From Cytophagales bacterium (GTDB lineage: Bacteria > Bacteroidota > Bacteroidia > Cytophagales > Cyclobacteriaceae), in the NCBI GenBank assembly GCA_017303795.1, contig JAFLBR010000019.1, forward strand, positions 32,707-96,706: a stretch of 64,000 nucleotides of DNA, given 5' to 3'. Each line of letters begins with the position of its first letter. Position 1 is the stretch's first letter. Both the position numbers and the translations under genes were made by a program. Shown here piece by piece: positions 61,177-64,000 of this stretch. The notes under the pieces are model-generated. The model was not told the DNA's origin, ran no database searches, and saw only the letters and a list, made by a program, of their open reading frames with translations.

Positions 61177-63198
61177 ATGAGATTTATGGTTTGTTTTTCC
61201 TGCACGTCCCGCTTTCGTGGATACTATGCCTTCGTTATGGCTTTCTTCTTTTCGGTTTCTTTTGTTCATGCGCAGTATAATCAGTTTACCGATTCCCTTC
61301 TTCAACGAATTTCGCAGGCCGCAGAAGACTCAAACAAGGTAAAGTATTTTCAGAGTCTCGGGGGCAGATATTATCAAAGCAGTGCGGATAGTTTTTTTCT
61401 GTACACCCATCAGGGACTAGCACTCGCCAGGAAAATAGAATGGGATAAAGGTATTGCCAATTGTAGTAACAACATTGGTCTGTTGCTCAGCGATACAGGT
61501 AATCATATGCTGGCCATTCAATATCTTGAAGAAAGCCTGGTGATCAACCGGAAAATTAATGCCAGGTTGAACATCATTAATAACCTTACAAACATCGGTC
61601 GCATCTACTTTCGCCAATCCAATTTTGTAAAATCTTCCAATTATTTTTTTGATGCGTTGAAGATAGCAGAAGAGATAAACAATCATGAAAAGATCGCTAT
61701 GGTTGGGACCAATCTTACCGCTACCTTCCTGAGTCAGAAGAATTGGGGAAAAGTTGAGGAGTATGCTCTGTTCACAATAAAGCATAGCGAATTGGCAAAG
61801 GCTCCGATTCATTCATTCAAGTCGTTCATAGCGTTAGGCACGATCAGCGCTGAACGATCCGACACCCTGAATGCAAAGAAGTATTTTGAAAAAGCATTGG
61901 TGATATGCAGGGAGAATGATTTTAAACTATTGTCTGCTGAAGCACTTAATAACTTGGCATTGGTAGAGAAAAGTATTTCTTCGGCTCTAATCCTTGCATT
62001 GGAGGCGCGAAAGATTTATGACGAACTCACTCCCCGATCGCTGAGCTCCGTGATGAATCTGGAGGCTCTTGGTGTATTATACCTCAACCGGTTTCAATCA
62101 ACGAATCAAAGAGACCGGCAGCTTGAATACCTAAAAAAAGCAGAGTATTATCTGAAAGAAAAAATTCAGTTGTGCACAGAATTGAAATATAGTGAAGCAC
62201 TTGCTTCAGGCTTACTTCAACTGGTAAGCGTGATGGAGCTGAAGGGTAATTACAAATTGGCTTATCAGTACAATAAACAATATCATGCAATCACCGATTC
62301 ACTCTTTTCGCAGGAAAATAAGAACAAGATTGCCGCCATCGAAGGCCAGCGCGAAGTGGCTTTGCGCGATAAGGAAATTGAGTTGAGCAAATTAGCATTG
62401 TCCGCGCAGCGAAAACAGAATATAGGACTGACTCTAGGACTTGTTTTGGTCGCGATCATTGGAGCATTACTCTACCGGCAAAACCAAATTCGAAAGAAAA
62501 CAAATGCCGAGTTGCTTCAGTTGAACAGTCAGCTTGATGAAGCTAACAAAGTGAAAGCAAAGTTCTTTGCAATTCTCAGTCATGACTTAAGAAGTCCGCT
62601 GGCGCGACTGATTAATTTTCTTCATCTACAAAAGGAGGCGCCCGATTTAATGACAGTTGAACAAACTACTACTCATCAACAAAAAATTGTAACCTCAGCC
62701 GAAGCCTTGCTCGAAAATATGGAGATGGTACTGCTGTGGGGCAAAGGGCAGATGGTAGATTTTAAACCGGTAATGAAAGAAGTCCGGGTGAGCAATCTTT
62801 TCAAACAACTCAACGAAACTTTTAGAGGGCATGAAAAAATTCAGTTTACCTTTTCTGATTCAGAAAACCTTGAGATTACGACCGATGAAAACTATGTTTT
62901 CACCATTCTTCAAAACCTAACTGCTAACGCACTAAAAGCACTGCATGAAACAGTTAACCCTACTATAACCTGGAAAGCACAAAGAGAAAGCAGTGGTAAA
63001 ATTATTCTGACTATAACTGACAATGGGCCTGGATTGAGTGAAAAGCAAAAAGAAAAACTCCTCACCGCACAGGAAATTACGGGAAGTAAAAATGGTTTTG
63101 GTTTTCACATCATCCGCGATCTAGCCAATACTATTCAATGTAAAATTTCCGTAGAGAGTATTGAAGGCAGGAGCACTACTTTTGCCTTGCATTTTTGA
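61177..63198 (+). CDS. TPR-sensor histidine kinase
   Basis: A 673-residue kinase: signal peptide/first span (VMAFFFSVSFVHAQ), about 350 residues of TPR-like repeats (NNIGLLLSDTGNHMLAIQYL, TNIGRIYFRQSNFVKSSNYF), one membrane span near residues 416-433 (LGLVLVAIIGALLY), a coiled coil, HisKA with His469 in FFAILSHDLRSPLARL, and a HATPase domain with NLTANALKAL and ITDNGPGLSE, GFGFHIIRDL. The periplasmic TPR part should sense a ligand or protein. HisKA kinases with a LytTR regulator are a variant of the usual LytS pairing. Confidence 0.85.
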   Translation: MRFMVCFSCTSRFRGYYAFVMAFFFSVSFVHAQYNQFTDSLLQRISQAAEDSNKVKYFQSLGGRYYQSSADSFFLYTHQGLALARKIEWDKGIANCSNNIGLLLSDTGNHMLAIQYLEESLVINRKINARLNIINNLTNIGRIYFRQSNFVKSSNYFFDALKIAEEINNHEKIAMVGTNLTATFLSQKNWGKVEEYALFTIKHSELAKAPIHSFKSFIALGTISAERSDTLNAKKYFEKALVICRENDFKLLSAEALNNLALVEKSISSALILALEARKIYDELTPRSLSSVMNLEALGVLYLNRFQSTNQRDRQLEYLKKAEYYLKEKIQLCTELKYSEALASGLLQLVSVMELKGNYKLAYQYNKQYHAITDSLFSQENKNKIAAIEGQREVALRDKEIELSKLALSAQRKQNIGLTLGLVLVAIIGALLYRQNQIRKKTNAELLQLNSQLDEANKVKAKFFAILSHDLRSPLARLINFLHLQKEAPDLMTVEQTTTHQQKIVTSAEALLENMEMVLLWGKGQMVDFKPVMKEVRVSNLFKQLNETFRGHEKIQFTFSDSENLEITTDENYVFTILQNLTANALKALHETVNPTITWKAQRESSGKIILTITDNGPGLSEKQKEKLLTAQEITGSKNGFGFHIIRDLANTIQCKISVESIEGRSTTFALHF

Positions 63199-63206
63199 GG
63201 GCAATT

Positions 63207-63300
63207 CTCAGCGGAGTCTTCGCAATTCAATCTCTAATAGAAACAAATCAATAATCATTTAGAGCATCTAATCGCGGAGTCCGAAGCGAGGCTCCACTCG
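63207..63300. repeat. Hairpin-ended repeat, copy C
   Basis: CTCAGCGGAGTCTTCGC, AATAGAAACAAATCAATAATC, GAGCATCTAATCG and hairpin GGAGTC, loop CGAAGCGA, GGCTCC (one G-T pair). Lies just after the kinase gene. Confidence 0.6.
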
Positions 63301-63309
63301 GAAGGGACC

Positions 63310-63723
63310 TTATCTCTTCTCAATTAGTATCCAATCATTGCTCTTAATAATAAACGCATAGATTGTGCAAAGCAGCAGTATTGACAATCCGATAATACTG
63401 AGTGGCTTCACAAAAGGTGCTTCGTCCCAGATTAATCTGGGCAACAAAGTAATCAAGATTACAAAACCGAAGACTCTCGGACCAAACCAGTTTTTGATTT
63501 TATCAGCTTTAAGAATTAACTCCGTAGTTGTTTCATCTATCACAATAGTTTTTGACCGATGCCAATTCAGTTGGGCATAAACGGTGCCTGGTACCTTGTG
63601 GATAATTACTTTTTTGGTCTCGCCATTTTCAAGTGAAACTATCTGGCCATCCTCAAAAACTACCTTATAAGAAACTGATTTGTTAAAAGTCTCTTGATCT
63701 CGTCTGATTAGAATTTCTTTCAT
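63310..63723 (-). CDS. Duplicated small membrane protein, copy 2
   Basis: 137 residues, identical to the copy at 57750-58163 at all but six positions, with the same two membrane spans (VFGFVILITLLPRLIW, LSIIGLSILLLCTIYAFII). The duplicated block includes the gene and the hairpin repeat upstream, and encloses the lipoprotein pair and two-component genes. Function unknown; same start codon chosen as for copy 1. Confidence 0.7.
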   Translation of the reverse strand: MKEILIRRDQETFNKSVSYKVVFEDGQIVSLENGETKKVIIHKVPGTVYAQLNWHRSKTIVIDETTTELILKADKIKNWFGPRVFGFVILITLLPRLIWDEAPFVKPLSIIGLSILLLCTIYAFIIKSNDWILIEKR

Positions 63724-63739
63724 GAGTATGAGTTTTGTT

Positions 63740-63835
63740 CTCACCGGAGGCTTCGCAATTCAATTTATAAATAGAAACATCTAGTAATCACTCGCCAGCA
63801 CTTAACCCAGGAGTCTGAAGCGAGACTCCTCTTGG
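63740..63835. repeat. Hairpin-ended repeat, copy D
   Basis: CTCACCGGAGGCTTCGC, TATAAATAGAAACATC, then a diverged middle and hairpin GGAGTC, loop TGAAGCGA, GACTCC. Directly upstream of duplicated gene copy 2, in the same relation as copy A to copy 1. Confidence 0.6.
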
Positions 63836-63876
63836 AACGAAGGACGAAACAAGCTTTTGTTCCCGACTGTTCCATT

Positions 63877-64000
63877 GAGGCTGTAAACTGAACTGTGTCA
63901 AAGTAGGACAAACACTAACTTTGACACATAATGAAACAAGAAGAGCAATTCAATTTAGAGGAAATCAAGAAGAAAGCCCTGGAGCAGTTCCGCTCGGGTA
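63877..64000 (+). mobile_element. Left end of an IS256-type insertion sequence (partial)
   Basis: GAGGCTGTAAACTGAACTGTGTCAAAGT starting at about 63877 fits an IS left terminal repeat, and a second CAAAC..TTTGACAC segment follows before a transposase ORF. The right end is outside the window. The exact boundary is an estimate. Confidence 0.5.
63931..64000 (+). CDS. IS256-family transposase (5' end only)
   Basis: The first 23 codons, MKQEEQFNLEEIKKKALEQF followed by RSG, match the usual start of IS256-type transposases (KKALEQLRSGKSL-like). The rest is outside the window, so catalytic residues cannot be checked. Confidence 0.6.
   Translation, partial: MKQEEQFNLEEIKKKALEQFRSG

Noticed and set aside
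1-64000. CRISPR array, rRNA operon, prophage or integrated plasmid
   Set aside because: No regularly spaced repeats, rRNA sequence, phage structural genes or plasmid replication genes were found.

Overview
The window looks like chromosomal DNA of a Bacteroidota bacterium, most likely order Cytophagales. The sequence-based reasons are: many genes preceded by the Bacteroidota -7 box TAnnTTTG (often with TTG or TTTG about 19-23 bases upstream) and few Shine-Dalgarno sequences; a PorE-like TPR/PD40/OmpA lipoprotein and a FlgD-like C-terminal sorting region, as in type IX secretion lineages; a DASH cryptochrome; a TPR sensor kinase paired with a LytTR regulator; DUF418, VF530 and DUF6922 proteins. 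The species cannot be fixed from the sequence alone.

Layout. 1-13.9 kb: the cut-off end of a membrane sensor kinase, a small operon (SRPBCC membrane protein, DUF5519, TrmH-type methyltransferase), a PQQ-type sugar dehydrogenase bracketed by related intergenic repeats, purM, an S9 peptidase, TPR, DUF418, DinB, dienelactone hydrolase and CBS proteins. 13.9-31.7 kb: mainly housekeeping: acyl-CoA synthetase, RsuA-type pseudouridine synthase, scpB, a Lys/Ala-rich DksA-like protein, a large lamin-tail secreted protein, asd, DASH cryptochrome, lemA, the classical rimP-nusA-infB operon, and a UDP-glucose dehydrogenase / UDP-glucuronate decarboxylase pair that would make UDP-xylose. 31.8-43.1 kb: acyl-CoA dehydrogenase, rpsU, xerC, hpf, metK, an RsmI-like methyltransferase, an alpha/beta hydrolase, lysA, an MFS transporter, a BaiN-type flavoprotein, tRNA-Phe, and a haem-motif/FG-GAP lipoprotein.

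43.2-56.8 kb: a two-gene Fe-S oxidoreductase operon split by a DUF6922/AbiEii toxin-antitoxin pair, a PorE-like lipoprotein, a ferritin-like/VIT1 metal transporter, a DOPA-dioxygenase-like enzyme, an LLM flavin oxidoreductase, an arginyl-transferase-like protein, and a membrane operon with a PrsW protease and a TMEM175-type channel. 56.8-64 kb is accessory in character: a zeta-toxin module, a duplicated small membrane protein, four copies of a hairpin-ended repeat, two orphan lipoproteins, a TPR histidine kinase plus LytTR regulator, and the left end of an IS256-type element.

The most unusual items are: (i) a tRNA-Phe 5'-half copy carrying an inserted palindrome, lying between the tRNA-Phe gene and its apparent promoter; (ii) the toxin-antitoxin pair fused by start/stop overlaps into the Fe-S operon; (iii) the hairpin repeat family with compensatory stem changes and an invariant loop around the duplicated gene. 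No CRISPR array, rRNA or prophage was seen.
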